This document shows positions 1 through 6,188 of a DNA stretch of 6,188 nucleotides, piece after piece. Source of the DNA: Actinomycetes bacterium (GTDB lineage: Bacteria > Actinomycetota > Actinomycetes > Actinomycetales > Cellulomonadaceae); the NCBI GenBank assembly GCA_023388235.1, contig JAEWGQ010000179.1, positions 1 to 6,188 on the forward strand. The letters are read 5' to 3'. Position 1 is the first letter of the stretch. Each line of letters begins with the position of its first letter. Below the pieces are notes generated by a model that was not told the DNA's origin, searched no databases, and saw only the letters and a program-made list of their open reading frames with translations. The position numbers and the translations under genes were made by a program.

Positions 1-1273
1 CGGCCCAGCCAGCGGGGTCGGCCACCACGGCGCCCAGCGCCGCCAGCGCCCCGCCCGTCATCGCGGGGTACTCCCCCGCCTGGGCAGGGCTGACCTGGAT
101 CGGCGACCAGGGCGAGAAGATGACGCACCGCTCGAGCTGCTGCCCCACCGCCTTGTGCACGAACGGGAACACCTCCCCGAACGTCCCGCCCAGCACCACG
201 AGGCCGACGTCGACCACGCTCACCACGTTCGCCACCGCGACGCCGAGCGCCGTGGCGCCCCGGTGCAACGACTCCAGGGCCGCCGGCTCCCCGTCGCGAG
301 CCGCCTTGAGCAGCGCGGACAGCGGCTCCGTGGGGTCCAGCCCAGCCCCGCGCATGAGCGCGTCCTGCCCCGCCAGGTCCTCCAGCGTGGATATGCCCTC
401 GGGCTGGTGGTACACCTTCCGGCCAGTCACCTGCCGACGGGTCGCGGGCGCCGCGAACGCGTCGACCACCGTGTGGCCGATCTCCCCGCTCCAGCCGTGC
501 CGCCCAGGGAAGATCTCCCCCTCGAGCACGATGGCAGCGCCGATGCCGACCTCGCCCGAGATGTACACGAAGCTCGGACGGGCGCCGTCGTGGGCCCGCG
601 CGTCGGCCTCAGCCCTCGCCGCCAGCTTGGCCTCATTCGCCAGACGCGGCGGCAGGCCCGCGAGCACGGGATGGGCGGTGAGGATGCGGATCACGTCGAC
701 GTCGCGCCAGCCCAGGTTGGGGGCCACCCGCAACGGTCCCGTGAGGCGGTCCACCAGCCCGGGCAGCGCCAGCGCCGTCCCCGCGATGCGGATGCCGTCG
801 GCGCTGAGGTTCGCCACCACCCTGGCCGCGATCGCCGCCAGGCGGTCGAGCACGGCCTCCGGGTCGCTGTCGCGGAAGTCGCCCAGCTCCACCCGCTCGG
901 TGAGCACCCGGCCGCCCAGGTCGAGCGCGCGCACCCCCAGGTAGTCGACGTTGACCTCCATGCCGATGCCCGCCACTGTCCCGCGAGCGGGCGCCAGCGG
1001 CACAGCGGGGCGCCCCGCGCGCACCGCCGCGAGCGGCTCGAGCTCGACGAGCAGCTCGGCGGCGATCAGCTCGTCGACCAGGCCGGAGACGGTCGCGCGC
1101 GAGAGCCCTGTCGCGGTGGCGATGTCCGCGCGAGACTGGGGTCGCGCGGCCTCGAGCACATGGCGCAGCGCCAGGCTGAGGTTCTGCTCGCGCACTCCCG
1201 CCTGACGGGCTGCGCGATCCGCGGGAGAGCTGGACCGGGGGCGGCGGGCCGGTCCTGTGCTGTGGGCGTGCAT
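1..1273 (-). CDS. xylR: ROK-family transcriptional repressor, XylR type (3' end cut by window edge)
   Basis: The open frame runs from an ATG at 1273 to the window edge: 424 codons with no stop. ROK regulators are about 380-420 residues and the visible end (ALAALGAVVADPAGWA) looks like a ROK C-terminus, so only a few codons are probably missing. The start is supported by AGGG 7 nt upstream (1281-1284). An N-terminal winged HTH lies at about residues 46-77 (SRADIATATGLSRATVSGLV). The sugar-binding ROK fold follows, with FVYISGEVGIGAAIV (235-249), LANEAKLAARAEA (211-223) and the GEIGH motif (263-267). The kinase DxGxT motif is degenerate (EVNVDYLGV), as expected for a regulator rather than a sugar kinase. 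The zinc CxCGxxGCxE cluster normally following GExGH is absent; the only cysteine in the visible part is at 383. It is divergent from xylA, so by analogy with characterised ROK XylR proteins it probably represses xylAB and is released by xylose. The target is inferred from position. Family call is secure, the specific XylR role likely. Confidence 0.88.
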   Translation of the reverse strand, partial: MHAHSTGPARRPRSSSPADRAARQAGVREQNLSLALRHVLEAARPQSRADIATATGLSRATVSGLVDELIAAELLVELEPLAAVRAGRPAVPLAPARGTVAGIGMEVNVDYLGVRALDLGGRVLTERVELGDFRDSDPEAVLDRLAAIAARVVANLSADGIRIAGTALALPGLVDRLTGPLRVAPNLGWRDVDVIRILTAHPVLAGLPPRLANEAKLAARAEADARAHDGARPSFVYISGEVGIGAAIVLEGEIFPGRHGWSGEIGHTVVDAFAAPATRRQVTGRKVYHQPEGISTLEDLAGQDALMRGAGLDPTEPLSALLKAARDGEPAALESLHRGATALGVAVANVVSVVDVGLVVLGGTFGEVFPFVHKAVGQQLERCVIFSPWSPIQVSPAQAGEYPAMTGGALAALGAVVADPAGWA

Positions 1274-1276
1274 GAC

Positions 1277-1305
1277 TTGACCCTAGCGGTTCTGCTGGAT
1301 AAATT
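1277..1305 (+). promoter_or_regulatory. xylA promoter (-35 TTGACC, 17-nt spacer, -10 TAAATT)
   Basis: TTGACC at 1277-1282 and TAAATT at 1300-1305 are separated by exactly 17 nt, a good sigma70/SigA-type arrangement and the only AT-rich stretch nearby. Transcription would start near 1312, giving a leader of about 27 nt before the xylA ATG. The -35 box starts 4 nt from the xylR start codon and overlaps the xylR ribosome binding site on the other strand, so the two genes share almost all of this 65-nt gap. I could not identify a convincing promoter for xylR itself. Confidence 0.65.
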
Positions 1306-1317
1306 CAGATCCACAAC
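1289..1317. promoter_or_regulatory. Candidate XylR operator over the xylA -10 region
   Basis: Three partly overlapping palindromes cover the -10 box. TGGAT-N8-ATCCA (1296-1313) has perfect 5-nt arms. CTGGAT-AA-ATTCAG (1295-1308) matches at 5 of 6 arm positions. An outer GTTCTG/CACAAC pair (1289-1294, 1312-1317) matches at 5 of 6. Their centres differ by 1.5-3 nt, so the true half-sites are not settled. Position on the promoter of a sugar gene divergent from a ROK repressor makes this the natural repressor site; binding is inferred. Confidence 0.5.
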
Positions 1318-1338
1318 AAATCTCGACGAGGAGCCCCC

Positions 1339-2526
1339 ATGGCACTGAAGCCCACCCCCGAAGACAAGTTCTCGTTCGGTCTGTGGACCGTCGGATGGGA
1401 AGCCCGCGACCAGTTCGGCGACGCCACCCGCCCGTGGCTGGACCCGGTGGAGTCCGTGCACAAGCTGGCCGAGCTCGGCGCGTCCTACGTGACGTTCCAC
1501 GACGACGACGTCGTCCCGTTCGGCTCTGACGCCGGCACGCGCGACAAGATCCTTGACCGCTTCAAGGGCGCGCTCGCCGAGACCGGCATCAAGGTCGAGA
1601 TGGTCACGACCAACACCTTCAGCCACCCGATCTTCAAGGACGGCGCGTTCACCTCGAACGACCGCCGCGTGCGCCGCTACGGCCTGCGCAAGATCGTCCG
1701 CAACGTGGACCTGGCCGCCGAGCTCGGCGCCGACTCGTTCGTCATGTGGGGCGGCCGCGAGGGCGCCGAGTACGACTCGGCCAAGGACCTCAACGCCGCG
1801 CACGACCGCTACGCCGAGGGCATCGACACCGTCGCCGCGTACATCAAGGAGAAGGGCTACGGCCTGCGGATCGCCATCGAGCCGAAGCCGAACGAGCCCC
1901 GCGGCGACATCCTGCTCCCGACGATCGGCCACGCGCTCGGCCTCATCGCCAAGCTCGAGCACGGCGACATCGTCGGCCTGAACCCGGAGACCGGCCACGA
2001 GCAGATGGCGGGCCTGAACTACACGTCCGGCATCGCCGAGGCGCTGTGGGCCGGCAAGCTGTTCCACATCGACCTCAACGGCCAGCGCTCCATCAAGTAC
2101 GACCAGGACCTCGTGTTCGGCCACGGCGACCTGTTCTCCGCGTTCGCCACGGTCGACCTGATCGAGAACGGCTTCCCGGCCGGCGGCCCGCGCTACGACG
2201 GCCCGCGCCACTTCGACTACAAGCCGTCGCGCACCGAGGACTTCGACGGCGTGTGGGAGTCCGCCCGCGCGAACATGGCGACCTACCTCATCCTCAAGGA
2301 GCGCGCGCAGGCGTTCCGCGAGGACCCGGAGGTCCAGGAGGCCCTCGAGGCGTCCGGCGTGCTCGAGCTGGCCCAGCCGACGCTCGGCGAGGGCGAGACC
2401 CTGGCCGACCTGCTGGCCGACCGCTCGGCGTTCGAGGACTTCGACGTCGACGGCGTCGCGGAGCGCGGCTTCGGCTTCGTCCGCCTCAACCAGCTCGCCC
2501 TGGAGCACGCGCTCGGCGCCCGCTGA
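1339..2526 (+). CDS. xylA: Xylose isomerase
   Basis: This cytoplasmic TIM-barrel enzyme interconverts D-xylose and D-xylulose (also glucose and fructose) using two divalent metal ions. The 395-residue length matches the short Streptomyces/Actinoplanes class. Catalytic and metal residues fall at their classical positions: H54 and D57 in FHDDD, F94, W16 and W137 at the sugar site, E181 and K183 in [14 protein letters not shown]217 and H220 in NPETGHEQ, D245 in FHIDLNGQ, and D255 and D257 in YDQD. The last metal aspartate is D293 in [13 protein letters not shown], shifted 6 residues from Streptomyces D287 by a small insertion (about 278-287), as in Actinoplanes-type enzymes. GAGGAG (1328-1333) sits 5 nt before the ATG, fixing the start. 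It is first in a xylA-xylB unit divergent from xylR. Codon use is strongly biased to GC-ending codons, suggesting high expression when induced. Confidence 0.98.
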   Translation: MALKPTPEDKFSFGLWTVGWEARDQFGDATRPWLDPVESVHKLAELGASYVTFHDDDVVPFGSDAGTRDKILDRFKGALAETGIKVEMVTTNTFSHPIFKDGAFTSNDRRVRRYGLRKIVRNVDLAAELGADSFVMWGGREGAEYDSAKDLNAAHDRYAEGIDTVAAYIKEKGYGLRIAIEPKPNEPRGDILLPTIGHALGLIAKLEHGDIVGLNPETGHEQMAGLNYTSGIAEALWAGKLFHIDLNGQRSIKYDQDLVFGHGDLFSAFATVDLIENGFPAGGPRYDGPRHFDYKPSRTEDFDGVWESARANMATYLILKERAQAFREDPEVQEALEASGVLELAQPTLGEGETLADLLADRSAFEDFDVDGVAERGFGFVRLNQLALEHALGAR

Positions 2527-2540
2527 GCCCCGCTCCCCCG

Positions 2541-2613
2541 GCCGAGGTCGAGGGTTCCGCGCGAGGTCGGGGGTTCCGAGCCCCGGCCCCGGCGTGGAAC
2601 CCTCGACCTCGGC
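2541..2613 (+). repeat. Three-copy 17-mer forming a long hairpin between xylA and xylB
   Basis: The left arm 2541-2558 and right arm 2596-2613 are perfect 18-nt inverted repeats. In RNA the stem extends through a G-U pair (2559/2595) and three G-C pairs (2560-2562/2592-2594). A second 8-bp stem (2565-2572 with 2581-2588, one wobble) is nested inside, leaving an 8-nt loop. The unit CGAGGTCGAGGGTTCCG (2543-2559) recurs directly at 2562-2578 with one change (A to G) and inverted at 2595-2611, where the first 16 of its 17 bases match. Because the change allows a G-U pair, the middle copy can also pair with the inverted copy, giving an alternative hairpin. No U-tract follows, so a simple intrinsic terminator is unlikely. 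It may be an mRNA-stabilising or processing element that sets the xylA to xylB ratio, or a dispersed intergenic repeat of this genome. Confidence 0.8.
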
Positions 2614-2637
2614 GCATCCCGACCCCCTGAGCACAGC

Positions 2638-2642
2638 AAGGA
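2638..2642 (+). promoter_or_regulatory. Ribosome binding site that sets the xylB start at 2651
   Basis: AAGGA lies 8 nt before the ATG at 2651. The frame is open further upstream to a GTG at 2594, but that codon lies inside the repeat hairpin, has no Shine-Dalgarno sequence, and the extra 19 residues do not resemble FGGY kinase sequence. The 2651 start gives the expected [13 protein letters not shown] opening of the family. Confidence 0.75.
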
Positions 2643-2650
2643 CGCATCGC

Positions 2651-4081
2651 ATGGCCCTCGTCGCCGGGGTGGACTCCTCCACCCAGTCCTGCAAGGTCGT
2701 CGTGCGCGACGCCGAGACCGGGGCGCTCGTGCGCTCCGGCCGGGCCTCGCACCCGGACGGCACCGAGATCGACCCCCGCCACTGGTGGGACGCCCTGCAG
2801 GCGGCCGTGGCCGACGCGGGCGGGCTCGACGACGTCGACGCGGTGGCCGTCGGCGGGCAGCAGCACGGCATGGTGGCGCTCGACGCGGACGGCGCCGTCG
2901 TCCGGGACGCGCTGCTGTGGAACGACACCCGGTCCGCCCCGTCGGCGCTCGCGCTGATCGACGAGCTCGGCGGGCCGCAGGCGTGGGCCGACGCCATCGG
3001 CTCCGTCCCCGTGGCGTCGCTGACCGTGACCAAGCTGCGCTGGCTGCGCGACCACGAGCCGGACGCCGCCGCGCGCGTGGCCGCCGTCGCGCTGCCGCAC
3101 GACTGGCTGACCTGGCGGCTCGCCGGCTACGGGCCCGGCGCCGCCGACCTCGCCGCCCTGGCCACCGACCGGTCCGACGCGTCCGGCACCGGCTACTGGT
3201 CGCCGTTCACCGAGGACTACCGGCGCGACCTGCTCGCGCTCGGGCTCGGGCACGACGCCGTGCTGCCGCGCGTCGTCGCCCCGTCGGCCGCGGCGGGCAG
3301 CACCCGCGCGGACGGCCCGGTGCGCGCGGGCGCCGCCCTCGGCGCGGGCGCGGGCGACAACGCCGCCGCGGCGCTGGGGCTCGGCATGGTCGCCGGGGAC
3401 GTGGCGATCTCGATCGGCACGTCCGGCGTGGTGTCCGCGGTCTCCGCGACGCCCACCGCCGACGGCTCCGGCATGGTCACCGGCTTCGCGGACGCCACGG
3501 GCGCCTACCTGCCGCTGGCCTGCACCCTGAACGCCTCGCGGGTGCTGGACGCCGCGGCCCGGATGCTCGGCGTCGACCACGCCGGGCTGTCGGAGCTCGC
3601 GCTGTCCGCCCCCGCCGGCGCCGACGGCCTGGTGCTCGTGCCGTACCTCGAGGGCGAGCGCACCCCGAACAAGCCGGACGCCACCGGCGCCCTGCACGGC
3701 ATGCGCCTGGCGAACACCACCCCGGCGCACCTGGCGCGAGCCGCGGTCGAGGGCATGCTGTGCGCCCTCGCGGACGGCCTGGACGCCCTGCGCGCCCAGG
3801 GCGTGCCGGTGGAGCGGGTGTCGCTGATCGGCGGCGGCGCGCAGTCGGAGGCCGTGCGGCGCATCGCGCCCGCCGTGCTCGGCACCGACGTCGCGGTGCC
3901 GACCCCCGGCGAGTACGTCGCGGACGGCGCCGCGCGGCAGGCCGCCTGGGTGCTGGCGGGCGGCGACCAGCCGCCGGCGTGGACCGCCGGGGGTGCCCCC
4001 GAGGTGTTCACCGCCGACGCCGCCCCGCGCGTGCGCGAGCAGTACGCGGCGGTGCGGGAGCTCACGGCCACCCGTCCCTGA
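2651..4081 (+). CDS. xylB: Xylulokinase, FGGY carbohydrate kinase family
   Basis: This cytoplasmic kinase phosphorylates D-xylulose with ATP to D-xylulose 5-phosphate, the second step after xylA. From the ATG at 2651 it is 476 residues, close to E. coli XylB (484). FGGY_N begins with the phosphate-1 motif [10 protein letters not shown] (6-15), followed by the sugar-binding GGQQHGM (68-74) and WNDTRS (90-95). The likely catalytic base is D236 in [13 protein letters not shown] has the phosphate-2 motif [10 protein letters not shown] (253-262), the signature region [11 protein letters not shown] (330-340) and the adenosine motif [13 protein letters not shown] (393-405). All key residues are present. 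It follows xylA by 124 nt on the same strand with no evident promoter of its own, so it is probably co-transcribed. It ends at a strong terminator. Other FGGY kinases are possible by sequence alone, but the QQHGM motif and xylA neighbour make xylulokinase the firm choice. Confidence 0.96.
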   Translation: MALVAGVDSSTQSCKVVVRDAETGALVRSGRASHPDGTEIDPRHWWDALQAAVADAGGLDDVDAVAVGGQQHGMVALDADGAVVRDALLWNDTRSAPSALALIDELGGPQAWADAIGSVPVASLTVTKLRWLRDHEPDAAARVAAVALPHDWLTWRLAGYGPGAADLAALATDRSDASGTGYWSPFTEDYRRDLLALGLGHDAVLPRVVAPSAAAGSTRADGPVRAGAALGAGAGDNAAAALGLGMVAGDVAISIGTSGVVSAVSATPTADGSGMVTGFADATGAYLPLACTLNASRVLDAAARMLGVDHAGLSELALSAPAGADGLVLVPYLEGERTPNKPDATGALHGMRLANTTPAHLARAAVEGMLCALADGLDALRAQGVPVERVSLIGGGAQSEAVRRIAPAVLGTDVAVPTPGEYVADGAARQAAWVLAGGDQPPAWTAGGAPEVFTADAAPRVREQYAAVRELTATRP

Positions 4082-4086
4082 CCCGG

Positions 4087-4133
4087 ACGCGCGACGGCCC
4101 GGCACCCTCCTGGGGTGCCGGGCCGTCGTGCGT
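4087..4133. terminator. Bidirectional terminator between convergent xylB and lsr2
   Basis: Arms 4087-4107 and 4113-4133 form a 21-bp stem with a single G-T position (G-U or A-C depending on strand) and a 5-nt loop (TCCTG). The core of 15 bp (4093-4107/4113-4127) is perfect. It lies 5 nt after the xylB stop and 7 nt before the lsr2 stop, so it can end transcription from both sides. There is no T-tract, which is usual for terminators in high-GC actinomycetes. Confidence 0.88.
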
Positions 4134-4140
4134 GCGGGGG

Positions 4141-4476
4141 TCAGTGCGCGGCGTCGTACGCCTCGCGGATCTCCGCCGAGATGCGCCCGCGCTCGGAGAC
4201 CTCGAACCCGTTCTCCTTGGCCCAGGTGCGCACCGCGCCGGCGTCGGAGGCCCGGCGCGGGCGGCTGGTGCCGCCGGAGCGCGCGGCGGACGACGAGCGG
4301 CCGCCGGTCTTGCGGGCGTGCCCGACCCAGGTGGCGAGCGCGTCGCGCAGCTCGGTGGCGTGCGCCGTCGTCAGGTCGATCTCGTACGACACGCCGTCGA
4401 GCGCGAAGGACACGGTCTCGTCCGCGGTACCGCCGTCAATGTCGTCCACGAGCAGGACCTGAACCTTCTGTGCCAT
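4141..4476 (-). CDS. lsr2: Lsr2 nucleoid-associated protein
   Basis: This encodes 111 residues, the usual length for Lsr2, the actinobacterial H-NS-like protein that binds AT-rich DNA and silences acquired genes. The N-terminal dimerisation domain is recognisable (KVQVLLVDDIDGGTADETVS, 4-23, then ALDGVSYEIDL, 25-35). A basic Ser/Arg/Gly linker (about 56-76) leads to the C-terminal DNA-binding domain (RTWAKENGFEVSERGRISAE, 83-102), with the AT-hook-like RGR at 96-98 that enters the minor groove. The frame is open 33 codons further upstream, but MAQKVQ is the family start and has GGGAGG 5 nt before it (4482-4487). It lies downstream of lysS, as in M. tuberculosis, and converges on xylB. A promoter of its own lies at 4547-4575. 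Confidence 0.97.
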   Translation of the reverse strand: MAQKVQVLLVDDIDGGTADETVSFALDGVSYEIDLTTAHATELRDALATWVGHARKTGGRSSSAARSGGTSRPRRASDAGAVRTWAKENGFEVSERGRISAEIREAYDAAH

Positions 4477-4546
4477 TTCGCCCTCCCGAGCTGTCGGGCC
4501 GCCTCCGTGCCCCCGCGAACAACGGCCGGAATGTTGCGGTCGGGAA
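4477..4546 (-). other. lsr2 5' leader
   Basis: This is non-coding sequence between the probable -10 box and the lsr2 ATG. It holds the Shine-Dalgarno sequence (4482-4487) and one small inverted repeat, CAAC-N9-GTTG (4520-4536). I see no riboswitch-like or RNA-gene structure in it. Confidence 0.4.
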
Positions 4547-4575
4547 AGCATGGCATCACGACGCGCACGCGTCAA
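4547..4575 (-). promoter_or_regulatory. Probable lsr2 promoter (-35 TTGACG, 17 nt, -10 CATGCT)
   Basis: On the minus strand TTGACG (4570-4575) and CATGCT (4547-4552) are 17 nt apart. The -35 is a 5/6 match; the -10 is weak but typical of GC-rich actinomycetes. The start site would be near 4540, giving a leader of about 64 nt. A perfect 6-bp palindrome, GACGCG-CA-CGCGTC (4560-4573), overlaps the -35 and spacer and could be an operator. This lets lsr2 be expressed independently of lysS. Confidence 0.5.
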
Positions 4576-4595
4576 AGGACGGCGCGCAGAATGGT

Positions 4596-4772
4596 TCAGA
4601 TTTCGGGGCGGTTCTGGGGCAATTCCGTCCGGGCCGCGTCCTCGGCGTCCATCCGCGCCAATGCGGCGCGTTCCGTGCGGTCGGCGTTCACCAGCGCGCG
4701 GATCACCAACCAGAAGACGAGCCCGACGCCGATGGACGGGATCAGCGCGGCGAGCGCGGGGCCGATGTTCAT
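4596..4772 (-). CDS. Small single-pass membrane protein of unknown function
   Basis: This is a 58-residue reading frame from ATG 4772 to TGA 4596. Residues about 5-28 form one hydrophobic helix (PALAALIPSIGVGLVFWLVI followed by RAL). A charged, helix-prone tail follows (ADRTERAALARMDAEDAART) and ends in LPQNRPEI. The tail has Arg just after the membrane segment, so it probably faces the cytoplasm. There is no Cys motif, signal cleavage site or recognisable domain. It begins 34 nt after the lysS stop on the same strand and is likely co-transcribed with lysS, although no clear Shine-Dalgarno precedes it. Similar tiny membrane proteins are, to my recollection, annotated as hypothetical near lysS in related actinomycetes. 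I do not recognise a function. Hydrophobicity pattern and operon-like position argue that it is real. Confidence 0.68.
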   Translation of the reverse strand: MNIGPALAALIPSIGVGLVFWLVIRALVNADRTERAALARMDAEDAARTELPQNRPEI

Positions 4773-4806
4773 GCGGATCAGCGTACGCCGCGGCGCGCGC
4801 GCACCG

Positions 4807-6188
4807 TCAGCCCTGCGGCTTCACCAGCGGGAACAGGATGGTCTCCCGGATGCCCAGGCCGGTCAGCGCCATGAGCAGCCGGTCGATGCCCATGCCCATG
4901 CCGCCGGTGGGCGGGAGCGCGTACTCGACAGCCGTCAGGAAGTCCTCGTCGAGCCGCATCGCCTCGTCGTCGCCGGCCGCCGCGAGCAGCGCCTGCGCCT
5001 CGAACCGCTGGCGCTGCACCACCGGGTCCACGAGCTCGGAGTACGCCGTCGCCAGCTCGAAGCCGCGCACGTACAGGTCCCACTTCTCGACCTGCCCGCG
5101 CACCGCGCGGTGGTCGCGCGTCAGCGGGCTGGTCTCGACCGGGAAGTCCCGCACGAACGTCGGGGCGTGCAGGTGCTCGCCCACGACGTCCTCCCAGAGC
5201 ACCTCGACGAGCTTGCCGTGGCTGACGCGCTTCGGGTCGAGCTGGACGTCCAGCCGGTCGGCGACGCCCTGCAGGTGCGCCACGGTGGTCTCCGGGGTGA
5301 TCTCCTCCCCCAGCGCCTCGGACAGCGACCCGTACATGGTGAGCTGCGCCCAGTCGCCCCCGACCTCGTACTCCGACCCGTCCGCGAGCGTCAGGGTCGT
5401 CGTGCCGAGCACGTCCTGCGCCGCCGTCTGCACCAGGTCCTGGGTGAGCGCGGCCATCGTGTCGTAGTCGCCGTAGGCCTCGTACGCCTCGAGCATCGCG
5501 AACTCCGGGGAGTGCGAGGAGTCCGCGCCCTCGTTGCGGAAGTTCCGGTTGATCTCGAACACGCGCTCCAGGCCGCCGACCGCCGCGCGCTTGAGGAACA
5601 GCTCCGGCGCGATCCGCAGGTACAGGTCGATGTCGAACGCGTTCATGTGCGTGACGAACGGCCGGGCCGCCGCGCCGCCGGGCTGCGTCTGCAGCATCGG
5701 CGTCTCGACCTCCAGGTAGCCCCGGCGGTGGAAGTTGTCGCGCAGCGAGCGCACCACGCCCGCGCGCAGGCGGACCGCGTCCCGCGCCGCGGGGCGGACG
5801 ATCAGGTCGACGTAGCGCTGCCGGACCCGGACCTCCTCGGACAGCTCCGGGCCGCCCTCCTCACCCTTGGCGTACAGGTTGGGCAGCGGGCGCAGCGACT
5901 TGGCGGCGAGCTGCCACGCGTCGGCCATCACGGACAGCTCACCGCGACGGGACGACACGACCCGCCCGTGCACGAACAGGTGGTCGCCCAGGTCGACGTC
6001 GGCCTTGAACGCGGCCAGCCGGTCCTCGCCGACGTTCGCCAGGCTGAGCATCGCCTGCAGCCGGTTGCCGGCGCCGTCCTGCAGCGTGGCGAAGCACAGC
6101 TTGCCGGTGTTGCGCAGGAACACCACGCGGCCCGCGACACCGACCTCGTCCTGCGTCTCCTCGCCCGGCTCCAGGTCGGGGTGGGCGG
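4807..6188 (-). CDS. lysS: Lysyl-tRNA synthetase, class II (N-terminus beyond window)
   Basis: The enzyme charges tRNA-Lys with lysine in the cytoplasm. The visible 459 residues enter at the window edge ([19 protein letters not shown]) and end in LFPLVKPQG. Bacterial LysRS is about 500 residues, so roughly 40-50 are missing. The anticodon-binding OB-fold comes first (fragment about 15-95, with [19 protein letters not shown]). The class II catalytic core follows: motif 1 ending in VETPMLQ (160-166), the [11 protein letters not shown] segment (170-180), motif 2 [11 protein letters not shown] (210-220) then [17 protein letters not shown] (225-241), and motif 3 [13 protein letters not shown] (429-441). 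All active-site motifs are intact. An apparent GTG start at 6126 is internal: homologous OB-fold sequence continues upstream without interruption. It is followed by a small membrane protein gene and lsr2 on the same strand. There is no MprF-like membrane part in view, so this is the housekeeping LysS and not LysX. Confidence 0.97.
   Translation of the reverse strand, partial: AHPDLEPGEETQDEVGVAGRVVFLRNTGKLCFATLQDGAGNRLQAMLSLANVGEDRLAAFKADVDLGDHLFVHGRVVSSRRGELSVMADAWQLAAKSLRPLPNLYAKGEEGGPELSEEVRVRQRYVDLIVRPAARDAVRLRAGVVRSLRDNFHRRGYLEVETPMLQTQPGGAAARPFVTHMNAFDIDLYLRIAPELFLKRAAVGGLERVFEINRNFRNEGADSSHSPEFAMLEAYEAYGDYDTMAALTQDLVQTAAQDVLGTTTLTLADGSEYEVGGDWAQLTMYGSLSEALGEEITPETTVAHLQGVADRLDVQLDPKRVSHGKLVEVLWEDVVGEHLHAPTFVRDFPVETSPLTRDHRAVRGQVEKWDLYVRGFELATAYSELVDPVVQRQRFEAQALLAAAGDDEAMRLDEDFLTAVEYALPPTGGMGMGIDRLLMALTGLGIRETILFPLVKPQG

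Noticed and set aside
155..1348. 397-codon plus-strand frame opposite xylR
   Set aside because: It is rich in Arg, His and Ala with no family motif, while the opposite strand encodes a full ROK protein with HTH and GExGH motifs.
2562..2590. tRNA T-arm-like stretch (GGGG TTCCGAG CCCC), possible tRNA fragment or attachment site
   Set aside because: There is no acceptor, D or anticodon arm around it, and no integrase or duplicated core. It is explained by the 17-mer repeat.
2594..2650. N-terminal extension of xylB from a GTG at 2594
   Set aside because: No Shine-Dalgarno precedes it, it lies inside the inverted repeat, and the family sequence begins at the ATG at 2651.
1066..3033. Long open frame of 655 codons on the minus strand across xylR, xylA and xylB
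   Set aside because: It is antisense to three well-supported genes, is low-complexity in composition, and follows from the GC-rich codon bias of xylA and xylB. It has no recognisable domain.
2486..4105. 539-codon minus-strand frame opposite xylB
   Set aside because: It is a Gly/Arg/Ala-rich shadow of the xylB reading frame and runs through the repeat hairpin. No protein features are present.
4477..4575. 33-residue N-terminal extension of Lsr2
   Set aside because: Family members start at MAQKV, a strong ribosome binding site precedes that ATG, and the extension would start within the probable promoter.
1..6188. CRISPR array, insertion sequence, prophage or defence system
   Set aside because: No regularly spaced long repeats, transposase or integrase frames, or defence domains appear on either strand. 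All major frames are assigned to metabolism, translation or nucleoid genes.

Overview
The window is very GC-rich with strong third-position G/C bias. It carries an actinobacterial gene set: lsr2, a class II LysRS, a Streptomyces/Actinoplanes-type xylose isomerase, and a ROK repressor. The organism is therefore an actinomycete, most plausibly a Micrococcales/Cellulomonas-like plant-biomass degrader. The genus is an inference from gene content and style, not shown by a marker.

Left half (1-4081): a xylose catabolism locus. A ROK-family XylR-type repressor is on the minus strand, with its last few codons cut off by the window edge. It is divergent from xylA (xylose isomerase), followed on the same strand by xylB (xylulokinase). 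The 65-nt gap between xylR and xylA holds a good sigma70-type promoter for xylA, with overlapping palindromes on its -10. XylA converts D-xylose to D-xylulose and XylB phosphorylates it to xylulose 5-phosphate for the pentose phosphate pathway. XylR presumably releases the promoter when xylose is present. The 124-nt xylA-xylB gap is filled by a compact repeat and hairpin element built from three copies of one 17-mer.

Right half (4082-6188): a conserved-type housekeeping block on the minus strand. It reads lysS (N-terminus off the window), then a previously easy-to-miss 58-codon single-pass membrane protein gene, then lsr2 (nucleoid-associated xenogeneic silencer) with its own probable promoter. 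The convergent ends of xylB and lsr2 share one strong 21-bp bidirectional terminator hairpin.

No mobile element, CRISPR array, RNA gene or clearly novel multi-gene system is visible. The points most worth a second look are the xylA-xylB repeat hairpin, the loss of the zinc-binding cysteine cluster in XylR, the small membrane protein between lysS and lsr2, and the position of the xyl locus directly downstream of lsr2, where clpC is found in M. tuberculosis.
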